From assembly GCF_002939985.1 (NCBI RefSeq), contig NZ_MDFM01000021.1, positions 1 through 64,000 of the forward strand: a DNA stretch of 64,000 nt, read 5' to 3'. The notes beneath the pieces are model-generated. The model was not told the DNA's origin. It saw only the letters and a program-made list of their open reading frames with translations, and made no database searches. Positions 7,763 to 17,093 of the stretch are shown in pieces; the stretch's first letter is position 1; every line of letters starts with the position of its first letter. This stretch comes from Xanthomonas hortorum pv. cynarae (GTDB lineage: Bacteria; Pseudomonadota; Gammaproteobacteria; Xanthomonadales; Xanthomonadaceae). A program made the position numbers and the translations under genes.

Positions 7763-9787
7763 TCAGCGCGTTGCAGCAGGCGCAGGCGCGTTGGCGGGTG
7801 CAGCGGGCGCAGTCGCCTGCCAGCCACACAGCTGCCCCTGATTCTGCTGCTTCAACCACGCGTTCATCGGTGCGAAATACTCCAGCATCGGGCCGGCATC
7901 CAGGCGGTCGTTGCCGGTGAGTTCCTTCAGCGTGGTTTGCCACGGTTGGCTGGAGCCACGCTGCAGCATCGACCAGAATTTCTGCCCGGCGTCCTTGTTG
8001 CCGTAAAAGCTGCATTCGTACAGCGGCCCCTGATGGCCGGCGGCTTCGCACAGGCCCTTGTAGAACTGAAACTGCAGGATGTGCGCAAGAAAATAACGGG
8101 TGTACGGCGTATTGCCGGGCACATGGTATTTGGCGCCGGCATCGAAGAACTCTTCGCCGCGCGCGCTTGCCGGCGCGACGCCCTGGTACTTGGCCTTGAG
8201 TTCCCACCAGGCCTGGTTGTAATGCTCCGGCGTGATCGAGCCATCGAACACCCCCCAGCGCCAGCGGTCGATCATCAAGCCGAACGGCAGGAAGGCGACC
8301 TTGCTCAGCGCCATGCGCATCTGCGAATTGATCAGCGCCTCGCGGCCGGTTTGCTGTTCGCCCACCATGCCGATCGACTGCAGATACTTGGGCGTCATCG
8401 CCAGCACGATGGTGTCGCCGATCGCTTCGTGGAAGCCATCGTTTGCGCCATTTTGAAACAGCGGCGGCAGCGGGTTATAGGCCAGGTCGTAATAGATGTG
8501 GCCAAGCTCGTGATAGATGGTGGTGAAGTCTTCTTCGGTCGGGTTGATGCACATCTTGGTACGCACGTCCGCGCCGATGTTCTGGTTCGCCTCGCCGCCC
8601 ATGTTCATATCCCACGCGCTGGCGTGACAGACCACGTCGCGATCCAGCGGTTTGATGAACTGCGAGCGTTGCCAATAGGTGTCGGGAAGTTTGGGCATCC
8701 CGAGCGAGGTGTAGAACTCCTGCGCGCGTTCGGTCATCTGTTTTGCGGTGCGCAGTTGCGCTTCGCGCTCGGCCTGGAAGCGTGCACCGCTACCGCCTTC
8801 GCCGGTATTGGCCACGTTGCGTGCCAGCACCGCGCTCAGATTGCCCTGGTATTGTTTTTCCAGCGCAGCGGTGATGTCCAGATCGCCGGCGCCCGGATAC
8901 GGCTGCAGTAGATCCCACAGGTTGCTCCAGTCCTGCTGCCACATGTTGCCCATCAGATGCGCGGGCAACATGCCGCCGGCGACCTCGCCCTTGTCCTTGC
9001 CATACTGCATATCGAGCTTGCCGCGTGCGTAGCATTGCAGTTGCGCGTACAGCGGTTTGACCTGCTCCCACAGACGGTCGGTTTCGCTGGCCAGCTGCGC
9101 TGGCGGCATGTCGTAACCGCTGCGCCACAGCACACCGACATCGGCAAAACCGAGCCCGCGTGCGCCTTCATTAGCGAGCTCGACAAAGCGCTGGTAATCC
9201 TTGCGCATGGGTTGCGCGGTGGCGTGCCACCCTTGCCAGGCGTCGAGTTGTTCGTTGTAGTCGCGGCTGCGCGCCAGCACCTGTTCCAGCTCGCCCAACT
9301 GGCGGCAGCGGCGCTGTTCGCCCTCGCCGATGCAGTAGCGCGCCGCGCCGTAATCGCCTTCCATCTTGGCGGCGATCTGGGTTAGTTCGGCCAGCTTGGT
9401 CGGGTCGTGTGGGGCGGGCAGGGCGCTCATCAATGTCAGTAATTTCAACGCGCGCGCGCTGTCGGCCGACATCGGCAGGCCGGCGTATTGCTTGGATTGT
9501 TCGATCCAGCGATCCAGCTGCGCCAGCTGGCGTTCGTTGGCCTTGGCGGCCAGCAACTGCGAGTCGCCATTGATATAGGTCGACGACAGCCACTGCGCTG
9601 CGGTGAGTTCCGGATACGCGGCTTTGTATTCGGCGCTGATGCGCGCAACGAACTGGTCGGCGCTTTCGGCAGGCGCGGCCTTGGTGGCCGCGGGTTTGGC
9701 CGGCGGGGCCGCATCCTGGCGGCAGGCCGACAACGACAGGGTGCCGGCAGCGACAGTCAATGCCAGCAAAAGCAAACGAGGATTCAC
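7763..9787 (-). CDS. M2-family peptidyl-dipeptidase, ACE-like lipoprotein
   Basis: Bacterial homologue of angiotensin-converting enzyme, 674 residues, which releases C-terminal dipeptides using zinc. The start is GTG at 9787 behind AAGGA. The N-terminus is a lipoprotein signal with lipobox LSAC (Cys22), so the enzyme should be anchored in the periplasm or outer membrane. The gluzincin site is HELGH at 426-430, with the third zinc ligand in FHEAIGD (Glu454), a 23-residue spacing typical of M2. QNIGADVRTKMC and the C-terminal YTRYFLAHILQFQFYK are also family-like. An ACE homologue has been described from Xanthomonas, so family identity is firm, but the physiological substrate is not known from sequence. 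It lies upstream of the effector gene on the same strand with a 130-nt gap. Confidence 0.93.
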   Translation of the reverse strand: MNPRLLLLALTVAAGTLSLSACRQDAAPPAKPAATKAAPAESADQFVARISAEYKAAYPELTAAQWLSSTYINGDSQLLAAKANERQLAQLDRWIEQSKQYAGLPMSADSARALKLLTLMSALPAPHDPTKLAELTQIAAKMEGDYGAARYCIGEGEQRRCRQLGELEQVLARSRDYNEQLDAWQGWHATAQPMRKDYQRFVELANEGARGLGFADVGVLWRSGYDMPPAQLASETDRLWEQVKPLYAQLQCYARGKLDMQYGKDKGEVAGGMLPAHLMGNMWQQDWSNLWDLLQPYPGAGDLDITAALEKQYQGNLSAVLARNVANTGEGGSGARFQAEREAQLRTAKQMTERAQEFYTSLGMPKLPDTYWQRSQFIKPLDRDVVCHASAWDMNMGGEANQNIGADVRTKMCINPTEEDFTTIYHELGHIYYDLAYNPLPPLFQNGANDGFHEAIGDTIVLAMTPKYLQSIGMVGEQQTGREALINSQMRMALSKVAFLPFGLMIDRWRWGVFDGSITPEHYNQAWWELKAKYQGVAPASARGEEFFDAGAKYHVPGNTPYTRYFLAHILQFQFYKGLCEAAGHQGPLYECSFYGNKDAGQKFWSMLQRGSSQPWQTTLKELTGNDRLDAGPMLEYFAPMNAWLKQQNQGQLCGWQATAPAAPANAPAPAATR

Positions 9788-10133
9788 GGATGGTCCTTGC
9801 GGTGAAGTCCGACGAAGGCTAGAGCGCGCCGCGACTCAGGGCAAGCGGTGTCGCCGTGCATGCGATGCGGATAGCTGCCAATCCATATGTGGCGATTGGA
9901 GCAGCCAACAAAACTACTGGCTCACTGCCAGACGGGCGCGGCCTGTGTTCGGTGCGGCATGAGTCGCGCGCGCATTGGGACTGTGAGCGCGTCGTCCACA
10001 CGTACCTGCTCATTGCCCGCGACGTTTTGTCAGCTACTTATCAACTACTGATAAGACAGTGAGATATTGGTTGTCTCGGAGTGCTTGGACAATTTGGATC
10101 GGTCACTTGTGGAGCGAAGATCTGCTGGTTTGC

Positions 10134-10169
10134 TGCAGGGCCCTTGCCCGCGACGGTGGGCGGGCAAGG
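10134..10169. repeat. dispersed intergenic repeat with hairpin
   Basis: CTGCAGGG is followed by CCTTGCCCG (10142-10150) and its complement CGGGCAAGG (10161-10169), making a 9-bp hairpin. Nineteen bases are shared in inverted orientation with 81-104. There is no U-run on either side. Confidence 0.5.
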
Positions 10170-10350
10170 ACCAGTGGAGATGGTCGGTGTGCATGGTTGC
10201 AAGCAGTGCATGACGCGTGTTTTTTGGATGACGGCGCGAATGACGTCGCGTCCGATCAGTGTCGCAACGCGAACGAACAACAGGCAGGCTTTCAACGAAG
10301 CGACCTACGAACTTCCTGGTGCGGTGTCCTCGCCGATTGCGGGACCGTGT

Positions 10351-10368
10351 GGCGGCATGGATGCCGCC
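10351..10368. repeat. 18-nt perfect palindrome GGCGGCAT-GG-ATGCCGCC
   Basis: Arms of 8 nt flank a GG spacer. A near-identical palindrome at 36392-36409 (GGCAGCAT-GG-ATGCTGCC) differs at one position in each arm, and the two changes keep the pairing. Both sit in intergenic DNA. Confidence 0.6.
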
Positions 10369-10530
10369 ACCGAGCCCCCAGGGATGGGTTCACGGCGTGT
10401 CCCGCGAGCGGCTAGGGCACCGCGCCCTCGACTAATTGCTTTGGGCTCTGGACTCGTCTATCCCTACGCGAACCAACGCGGCAGGCGTGATCTTCTCACC
10501 GGTTTCGGCTGGGAAATTTCCAAACTGCGT

Positions 10531-12186
10531 TCATCCTGCGCATTGTGCAAACAGATCGCGCTCGCGTGCGTAGACACTGGTCTTGACCTGCATCAGACCC
10601 AGGATGGAGGGGAACAAGGCATCGTGATCGGTGTACTGACCGGCGCGGTGACGCAGGCAGGTTTCATCCAGGCCGCGATCGCGCGCGAACTCCGGCGAGA
10701 ACCACATCACCATCGGCACGTGGGTCTGCTCCTTGGGCGCGATTGCATACGGCACCCCATGCAGATACAGGCCTTTTTCGCCAAGCGATTCACCATGATC
10801 GGAGACGTAGATCATCGCGGTGTCGTAGTCCTGCAAACCGCGCAGCGTGTGGATGGCCTGATTGAGGAAATGGTCGGTATAGCCGATGGAATTGTCGTAG
10901 GCGTTGACGATGTCCTGGCGGCTGCAGCTGCCCAGATCGGCGGTTTTACATACCGGTTTGAAGCGTTCGAAATGCGCCGGGTAGCGTTCGAAGTAACTTG
11001 GTCCATGGCTGCCCAGTTGATGCAGCACCACGACGCGATCGCCGGGCTTGGCGCGCACCTGTGTGGCAAGGTCGCTGAGTAGAATCTCGTCCATGCAGCG
11101 GCCATCGGCACATAATCCAGGTGTGGTGGCATCGTCCAGCTTCTGAAGCTCCAGGCCGTCGCACACGCCCTTGCAGCCAGACTGGTTGTCGCGCCACAGC
11201 GTGGAAATGCCGGCGTGATCGAGTACATGCAGCAGCGACTGATGGCCGCGGATCATGTCTTCGTTGTAATCGCGCCGGCCAAACGGCGAGAACATGCAGG
11301 GCACCGAGACTTCGGTGCTGGTGCCGCACGAATGCATGTCCGGGAAGTTGATCACCCCGGCCTGCGCCAGCTCCGGCGTGGTCTGGCGTGCGTAACCATT
11401 AAGGCCCCAGTTCTGCGCACGCGCGGTCTCGCCCAGGACCACCAGTAGCAAACGTGGGCGACTGCCGGCAGCACGTGGCGTGGCCATTGCATCGTGTTCG
11501 ATCGGTTGCTTGGGCGCGTGCTTGATCGGCGAATCGGATTTGAGGTTCTGTCGCAATGCCACGATGTAATTGATCGGCGTGGCCAGATAACGCACCTCGC
11601 GGTGATTGCGCATCAACGCGGAGATATCCTGGAACGACAGCATGGTGCCGGCCGCGCCCACCACTGCCACTAGCAGCAGAAAGCCGGCGCGAATCGCCAG
11701 CGACTTGCCGGTGCTGCGTGCGCGCAAACGGGTGCGCCATAACAATGTTGTCGGGATCAGGAAGTAGCACACCAGCGGCAGGATCAAGCCAGGGGTGAGC
11801 AGTTCGCGTGATTCCTTGTGGTCGGTATGCAGCACGTTGCGCAGCATGTCCGCATCCAGATAGACGTTGTAGCTGTCCATGTAATGCGCAGCCAATGCGG
11901 TGGTGAACAGCAGCACCGTCAGTAGCGGTTTCGCATTCCAGCGCCAGACCAGCAAGCCCAACAGCAGGGCATGCACGGCCAGCAACAACGCCATCAACGA
12001 GATGGCAAATCCAATGCTGCCTGGATGCGTCGCCATCGCCGTGCGCCAGAACAACTGGTTGCACACCAGGGCGAAAAACAGGCTCGACAGCAGGACCAGT
12101 GTCTCGGTTGATACGGTCGGCCGGGTACTCAAGGTCAGCGCACGCGGGCGCGCTTGCCCCTGCGGCTCCGGTAGCCAGGTACTCAT
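10531..12186 (-). CDS. eptA: EptA-type lipid A phosphoethanolamine transferase
   Basis: Inner-membrane enzyme of 551 residues that moves phosphoethanolamine from phosphatidylethanolamine to lipid A phosphates, lowering negative charge and polymyxin binding. Five hydrophobic segments fill roughly residues 29-185; the periplasmic sulfatase-like domain follows. Catalytic marks are visible: LLLVVLGETARAQNWG (metal ligand Glu253), HSCGTSTEVSVPCMFS with nucleophile Thr289, and YVSDHGESLGE with YLHGVPY. The start is ATG at 12186, overlapping the stop of the PAP2 gene by 4 nt (ATGA), so translation is probably coupled. The family is firm; whether the acceptor is the 1- or 4'-phosphate cannot be read from sequence. 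Confidence 0.9.
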   Translation of the reverse strand: MSTWLPEPQGQARPRALTLSTRPTVSTETLVLLSSLFFALVCNQLFWRTAMATHPGSIGFAISLMALLLAVHALLLGLLVWRWNAKPLLTVLLFTTALAAHYMDSYNVYLDADMLRNVLHTDHKESRELLTPGLILPLVCYFLIPTTLLWRTRLRARSTGKSLAIRAGFLLLVAVVGAAGTMLSFQDISALMRNHREVRYLATPINYIVALRQNLKSDSPIKHAPKQPIEHDAMATPRAAGSRPRLLLVVLGETARAQNWGLNGYARQTTPELAQAGVINFPDMHSCGTSTEVSVPCMFSPFGRRDYNEDMIRGHQSLLHVLDHAGISTLWRDNQSGCKGVCDGLELQKLDDATTPGLCADGRCMDEILLSDLATQVRAKPGDRVVVLHQLGSHGPSYFERYPAHFERFKPVCKTADLGSCSRQDIVNAYDNSIGYTDHFLNQAIHTLRGLQDYDTAMIYVSDHGESLGEKGLYLHGVPYAIAPKEQTHVPMVMWFSPEFARDRGLDETCLRHRAGQYTDHDALFPSILGLMQVKTSVYARERDLFAQCAG

Positions 12187-12968
12187 GCTGCATCCCCCGA
12201 TTGCAACATCAAACCACGCGCGCGATGCGGCCGAGCCAGCATCACGCAGTAAAGTGCCAGTGCGCTCACCCAACACACCGCCAGCGACCACAGGTCGTGC
12301 GAGAGAAAATGCGCGCCGCGCAGTTGTTGTGCAATACCGAAAATGAGACCTGCTGCTAGACCTGCGAACAAACCTGTAAAGCGCCATGCAGGACGTAGAG
12401 AGAGCGCACAAAAATACAGCGCCACCCACGCATAACCGGCGCTTGCATGGCCGGCGGGAAAACACCCGGACGCAGCAATGCCATGGCGCGACTCAAATAA
12501 ACCGATCATTGCCTGCGTACCGCCATAACGGCTCAGATCCCAGGGGCAATCCATCGCTGTCCATGATTTAAGGAGCGACACCAGCGAGGTCGACAGTGCG
12601 ATCGATGCAGCGAGATACGTCAGTGGCCAGCGCAATGCACGCCTGCGTGGAGCAAACCAAGCGGCCACAGCCAGCAGTAACACGCAAACTCCGGCAGTTG
12701 TGCTCAACCATTTGCCGGCGCGATGCACAACGCCGCTGGTAAACCAATGCTCCTTGAGCAGCCATGGCCCGCCTTCCATCCGATACAGCACATCGGCAAT
12801 CCACTGGTCGCCACCGGCGCCCATCAGCAGTGCGCTGAGCAACAGCACACCCGTCAGCGGCATCCATAGATGGCGAACAAAAAAACGCGCCCGCACATCA
12901 GGGGCGATGCGCACCAGAACTGGCGCATGGACGGGAAGCGTGCTCATCGGAATGTCGGTCTGTGTCAT
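12183..12968 (-). CDS. PAP2-family membrane phosphatase, probably lipid-directed
   Basis: Integral membrane phosphatase of 261 residues with about six hydrophobic segments. The three PAP2 signature blocks are present in modified form. Lys134 lies in KSWTAMDCPWDL, where Cys takes the usual Arg place of KxxxxxxRP. CFPAGHASAG (His174) replaces PSGH. RGAHFLSHDLWS carries Arg217, His224 and Asp225. This pattern resembles LpxE/LpxT/YeiU-like enzymes that remove or transfer phosphate on lipid A or undecaprenyl pyrophosphate. Coupling to eptA supports lipid A as substrate, but that is inference. ATG at 12947 is an alternative start. Confidence 0.82.
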   Translation of the reverse strand: MTQTDIPMSTLPVHAPVLVRIAPDVRARFFVRHLWMPLTGVLLLSALLMGAGGDQWIADVLYRMEGGPWLLKEHWFTSGVVHRAGKWLSTTAGVCVLLLAVAAWFAPRRRALRWPLTYLAASIALSTSLVSLLKSWTAMDCPWDLSRYGGTQAMIGLFESRHGIAASGCFPAGHASAGYAWVALYFCALSLRPAWRFTGLFAGLAAGLIFGIAQQLRGAHFLSHDLWSLAVCWVSALALYCVMLARPHRARGLMLQSGDAA

Positions 12969-13045
12969 TGCCCCGCATCTTCGAAACCCGGATGTCGGAG
13001 AGCGGTCGGACCGGAGTTGCCCGGCCGTTAATCGACACCGAGCAT

Positions 13046-14734
13046 TCAGTCTGTATCGCCATCGCTACCGGTTTGTTCGGTGTCGGACGCAGTGGCGATG
13101 CAACCGGCGTGCCACGCGGTGCCCGGCACCAGTTGCCATTGATTGCGATTGGATTCGCCGACATCGATGCGTTGCGCCGGAGCGATACACGCCTGTACAG
13201 CCTGCTTGAGCACGAATAACCAACGTTTCTCCGGCGCGTGTGCAAGCCACGGACCGGCTTTGTCCCATTGCTGTTGCCAAGATGCCTTGAAGCCGAAGTC
13301 GGTCACTGCCCGATCCGCCTGCAGCATGTTCTGCTCGCGCCAGGCCAGCATGCCGAGCTCGGCATCCGGGCCGATGCGTTGACCGACACGCTGCATCAAT
13401 CGCGCGGCCGAGCTATAGGGATCCAGTGCCGGCATCAAACCCAGGCCGTATACGATCCACAGTGCTGCGGTCACCACCACCACCGCAGTGCCGGCGCGTT
13501 TGCCGCGCGACCATGCGATCGCTGCCAGGCCGATCACGCCCAGGGCGATCAACCAGACACCCACCGACTGCATCGAGGCCAGATCCATTCCGCGCTTGAG
13601 CGCGGTGTTTTCCGCCCAATGCAGATGCAGTGCGATCCCGACACCCAATGCCAGTGCGGCCACTGCAAGCAGCAGTACATAGCCGGTCAGCAACACGCGG
13701 ATACCGCGCTTGCGCAGCAGCCCGGCCAATAGCGGTGCGGCGGCAATACACAACGCCGGCAGCATCGGAAAGATATACACCTCACGCTTGCCCGGGCTGG
13801 CGCTGAAGAACACCAGCACCAACACGCTCCAGGCAAGCAGCAGCACATAGCGCGGATCGCCGCGCCGCAGTCGTCGCCACCAGGCCGGCAGCAACCAGGG
13901 CAACAACAGGCAGCCGGGCAACCACAGCGTGGCGATCACCTGCAGGTAGTACCAGACCGGCTTTACGTGATGCCACGCGTGTGCGTAACGGGTGCCGGTC
14001 TGCTTGAACAACAACTCATGCGCGTACGCATGCAGCACCGGGTCGTTGCTCTGCAGTAGCGCGATGCAAAGCGGCCCCAGCCACACCGCAGTGCCGGCCA
14101 GAAACGCCGGCAGTACCAACAACCAGCTGCGCCCTGCCTGCGCACGTGCCGGCAGCACACTCCAGTGCCTGCGCGGCAGCGCCATCCACGGCAGCAACAG
14201 CAGCAGTGGCAAAAAGCCCACGCCCTTGGTCACCGTTCCCACGCCGGCCGCGAGCACTCCCAGCGTCCACGCACGCCAGTCCGGCCCGCGCAGCAGATGC
14301 CGCAGCATCCCCCACAACGACAGCGTGGTCAGCGCCACCAGCACCATATCGATCTGCGCACGCTTGGCCATCAGGCCAAACTGCAGCACCGCAAACAAGG
14401 CCAGCACCGCATGGCGCGCCACGCGCCGATTCCATAACCGCCGCGTCAGGTCCCAGGTCAGCCACAGCGTGGCCAGTGCCGCCAGCAGCGAAGGCAGTAA
14501 GAACGCGACCGGCCAGTGCGGCACCAGCTGATAACTGGCGGCCTGCAACCACATGAACACCGGTGGTTTTTCGGCATACAACTCGCTGCCGCGATGCGGC
14601 AGCAGCCACTGACCGGTCTCGACCATGCCGCGTGCGGCCAGCACAAAGCGCGGCTCGTCCGGCGGATTGGGCTGACGTAAGCCAAGGCCGGCCAGCAGGC
14701 TGACAACGATCAGCGCCAGCGCAACCAGCAGCAT
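13046..14734 (-). CDS. ArnT-like glycosyltransferase, family 39
   Basis: Polytopic membrane protein of 562 residues with about 11-12 hydrophobic segments. Just after the first membrane helix it has the PMT/ArnT periplasmic acidic motif (PPDEPRFVLAARGM), followed by GSELYAEKPPVFMWL. ArnT moves 4-amino-4-deoxyarabinose from undecaprenyl phosphate to lipid A; relatives move other sugars to lipids or proteins. The next gene, 77 nt downstream, is the PAP2 gene, then eptA, so an envelope lipid role fits. I chose ATG at 14734; a GTG at 14773 would add 13 residues. The donor sugar is unknown and no arn biosynthesis genes are nearby. Confidence 0.82.
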   Translation of the reverse strand: MLLVALALIVVSLLAGLGLRQPNPPDEPRFVLAARGMVETGQWLLPHRGSELYAEKPPVFMWLQAASYQLVPHWPVAFLLPSLLAALATLWLTWDLTRRLWNRRVARHAVLALFAVLQFGLMAKRAQIDMVLVALTTLSLWGMLRHLLRGPDWRAWTLGVLAAGVGTVTKGVGFLPLLLLLPWMALPRRHWSVLPARAQAGRSWLLVLPAFLAGTAVWLGPLCIALLQSNDPVLHAYAHELLFKQTGTRYAHAWHHVKPVWYYLQVIATLWLPGCLLLPWLLPAWWRRLRRGDPRYVLLLAWSVLVLVFFSASPGKREVYIFPMLPALCIAAAPLLAGLLRKRGIRVLLTGYVLLLAVAALALGVGIALHLHWAENTALKRGMDLASMQSVGVWLIALGVIGLAAIAWSRGKRAGTAVVVVTAALWIVYGLGLMPALDPYSSAARLMQRVGQRIGPDAELGMLAWREQNMLQADRAVTDFGFKASWQQQWDKAGPWLAHAPEKRWLFVLKQAVQACIAPAQRIDVGESNRNQWQLVPGTAWHAGCIATASDTEQTGSDGDTD

Positions 14735-14915
14735 GCGTTGACGGGACACAGCGGCAGAGATGGCAGGCGACACGTGCACGCTCTGATGAAAGTGGCGGAA
14801 CACTATCCGGCAAGCGGGTCGGAATTCTGTCGGAAGCACCGGTAACGGTTGCGTTTGGCCAGGCTCGGTTAGGATGCGCAAATCGCCCCTGCCGGGCCGC
14901 CCTGGAAACCTGCTC

Positions 14916-15632
14916 ATGCGGCTGCTGGTCATCGAAGACAACCGCAACATGGTTGCCAATCTGTTCGAGTATTTCGAAGCACGCGGACACACCCTGGACG
15001 CCGCGCCGGACGGCATCACCGGCCTGCATCTGGCCACCACTCAGCATTACGATGTGCTGGTGCTGGACTGGATGATGCCGCGCATGGACGGCCCGGAAGT
15101 GCTGCGCCGCCTGCGCGAGCAGCACCAGTCCGAGTTGCCGGTGATCATGCTCACCGCGCGCGACGAACTGCCCGACAAGATCGCCGGGTTCCGTGCCGGA
15201 GCCGACGACTACCTGACCAAGCCTTTCGCGCTGCCCGAACTGGAAGTGCGCATCGAGGCCTTGCTGGCGCGCGCGCACGGCCGCCGTCGCGGCAAGCTGC
15301 TGCAGGTGGCCGATCTGCGCCTGGATCTGTCCACGCTGGAAGCCACCCGCGCCGGCCAGGTGCTGCATCTGTATCCAGCCTGCCGCAAGTTGCTGGAAGT
15401 GCTGATGCAGGCCAGCCCCGCTGCCGTCACCCGGCAACGGCTGGAGCAATCGTTGTGGGCCGACGACCCGCCCGATGGCGACATGCTGCGCTCGCATATC
15501 TACGAATTGCGCCGCAGCGTGGACGGCCCGTTTGCGCAGAAGTTGATCCACACCTTGCCGCGGCTCGGTTATCGGCTGGCGGTGCTGGATGGCGCCGGCG
15601 CGCTTGCCACAGGCGAATCCATCGATGGCTAA
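14916..15632 (+). CDS. OmpR/PhoB-family response regulator
   Basis: Two-component response regulator of 238 residues. The receiver opens MRLLVIEDN, with phospho-acceptor Asp51 in VLVLDWMMPRMDG and the conserved Lys101 in YLTKPF. A winged-helix DNA-binding domain fills the C-terminal half and ends HTLPRLGYRLAVL. The start is ATG at 14916 after TGGAAA. It is divergent from the ArnT-like gene and overlaps its kinase by 8 nt, so it probably controls the facing lipid A genes. It resembles the ColR/PmrA group, but I cannot assign a named ortholog. Confidence 0.9.
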   Translation: MRLLVIEDNRNMVANLFEYFEARGHTLDAAPDGITGLHLATTQHYDVLVLDWMMPRMDGPEVLRRLREQHQSELPVIMLTARDELPDKIAGFRAGADDYLTKPFALPELEVRIEALLARAHGRRRGKLLQVADLRLDLSTLEATRAGQVLHLYPACRKLLEVLMQASPAAVTRQRLEQSLWADDPPDGDMLRSHIYELRRSVDGPFAQKLIHTLPRLGYRLAVLDGAGALATGESIDG

Positions 15633-16923
15633 GCAGCGACCGTTGGGCCGCCGCGTCCTGGTGTGGTTGTTCGGCTACACGTTGTTGATGACGCTGGCGG
15701 TGTTCGGCACCGCGCAGTATCTGCACGAGCGCGCCGAACACGGCGTCTGGCGCTCGCTGCTCAACTCCGAACTGGACAGCATTCTGGACCGCAGCGCGCA
15801 GGATCCGGGTTACCGCTGGCAGGATTCGGACACCTTGCGGCTGTACCGCGTCGATGACAGTGCGGCGCTGCCGCCGGTGTTGCGTACTTTGCATCCTGGC
15901 CTGCACGACGAGCTGGAAATCGCCGGCCGCCAGAGTGCGGTGATGGTGCGCGACACCGCGCAGGCCGGTCGCCTGGCGCTGGTGCTGGACATCACCGATT
16001 TCGAAGCGCTGGAAAAATTTCTCACCCGCTGGATGCTCGCCGCGGGCATCGCGCTGATCAGCGTCACCTTGGTGATGGGCACCTATGCGATGGCGCGGCT
16101 GGTGCGGCCGTTGGTCGAGCTGGCGCGCGATATCGGCGCGCTGCGCCCGGAGCGGCGCGCGCAACGTATCGCCGTGGGCCCGCAGGGCAGTGCCGAGCTG
16201 TACGTCATCGCCGATGCGCTCAACGATTATCTCGAGCGCAACGGCCAGTTCGTGGAGCGCGAACGCGCCTTCATCGACAGCGCCAGCCATGAGTTGCGCA
16301 CCCCGATCGCGGTGATCGGCAACGCCGCCGAACTGGCGCTGGAACAGCCCGGCACACCGCCTGCGGTGCGTCATCAGCTCGAGCGCATCGCGCACACCAG
16401 CGGTGCGGTGGAACAGCTGATCACCTTGTTGCTGGTGCTGGCCAAGGACCCCGGGCGGCTGAGCTGCGGCAACGACACGCTGCGCCTGGATCAGCTATTG
16501 CCGGAGATCGTCGCCGACCACGCGCATCTGTGTGCCGACAAGGATCTGCAGGTGCTCATCGACCCATTGCCGGCGTGCAGCCTGACCGCACCGGTGGCCA
16601 TCGTGCAGACCGCCATCGGCAACCTGCTGCGCAACGCGATCGAAAACAGCGATCGCGGCATCATCCGCGTCTCGCTCTCTCCACCGGGCGTGGTGCGCAT
16701 CGCCGACCCGGGCCATGGCATGACGCCGGAAGAAATCAGTGCCATCTATGCGCGGCTGGCACGCGGCAACGCTCGTCAGGGCAACGGCATCGGGCTGGAG
16801 TTGATCGGGCGCCTATGCGAGCACCTGGGCTGGCATCTGCATCTGGATTCCAGCGCAGGGCAGGGCACAGTGGCGACACTAGACCTGTCCGGCTCGACGA
16901 TTGCGACCGGGCTGCAGGGATAA
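15625..16923 (+). CDS. sensor histidine kinase, partner of the OmpR-type regulator
   Basis: Membrane kinase of 432 residues. A first transmembrane segment (about 11-30), a periplasmic sensor of roughly 100 residues, and a second segment (about 135-156) lead into a HAMP-like linker. The H box is FIDSASHELRTPIAV with His222. The ATP domain has NLLRNAIENS (N box), IADPGHGMTPEE (G1) and RQGNGIGLELI (G2). The sensor domain is small and has no obvious metal-binding cluster. The ATG at 15625 lies inside the last codons of the regulator gene, indicating coupled translation. Confidence 0.9.
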   Translation: MAKQRPLGRRVLVWLFGYTLLMTLAVFGTAQYLHERAEHGVWRSLLNSELDSILDRSAQDPGYRWQDSDTLRLYRVDDSAALPPVLRTLHPGLHDELEIAGRQSAVMVRDTAQAGRLALVLDITDFEALEKFLTRWMLAAGIALISVTLVMGTYAMARLVRPLVELARDIGALRPERRAQRIAVGPQGSAELYVIADALNDYLERNGQFVERERAFIDSASHELRTPIAVIGNAAELALEQPGTPPAVRHQLERIAHTSGAVEQLITLLLVLAKDPGRLSCGNDTLRLDQLLPEIVADHAHLCADKDLQVLIDPLPACSLTAPVAIVQTAIGNLLRNAIENSDRGIIRVSLSPPGVVRIADPGHGMTPEEISAIYARLARGNARQGNGIGLELIGRLCEHLGWHLHLDSSAGQGTVATLDLSGSTIATGLQG

Positions 16924-17093
16924 ATAGTCGCGATGCGTGTTGTGCGCGTAGCACTCATCGCATCGGCGGCCGTGCGCGTGCTGCTGAGTGCCGCTCGATC
17001 AAGAAAAAAACTGCAAGACGAACCACGCTGCATCGCCGACTACGTCAGTAGCGTGAATCGCGAATCCGCAGTTTCATCAAGACCGCGCAGCAC

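Larger units (their letters stand above)
9788..10530. other. 743-nt gene-free intergenic region with repeats
   Basis: No reading frame here looks like a real gene. The region contains the hairpin-forming dispersed repeat at 10134-10169 and an 18-nt palindrome at 10351-10368, followed by CACCGAGCCCCCAGGGATGG. These point to a mosaic of small dispersed intergenic elements rather than a decayed gene. Confidence 0.6.

Noticed and set aside
10081-11082. 333-codon plus-strand frame over the intergenic region and eptA
   Set aside because: Starts in repeat-rich DNA and runs antisense to eptA; no motif or ribosome binding site.
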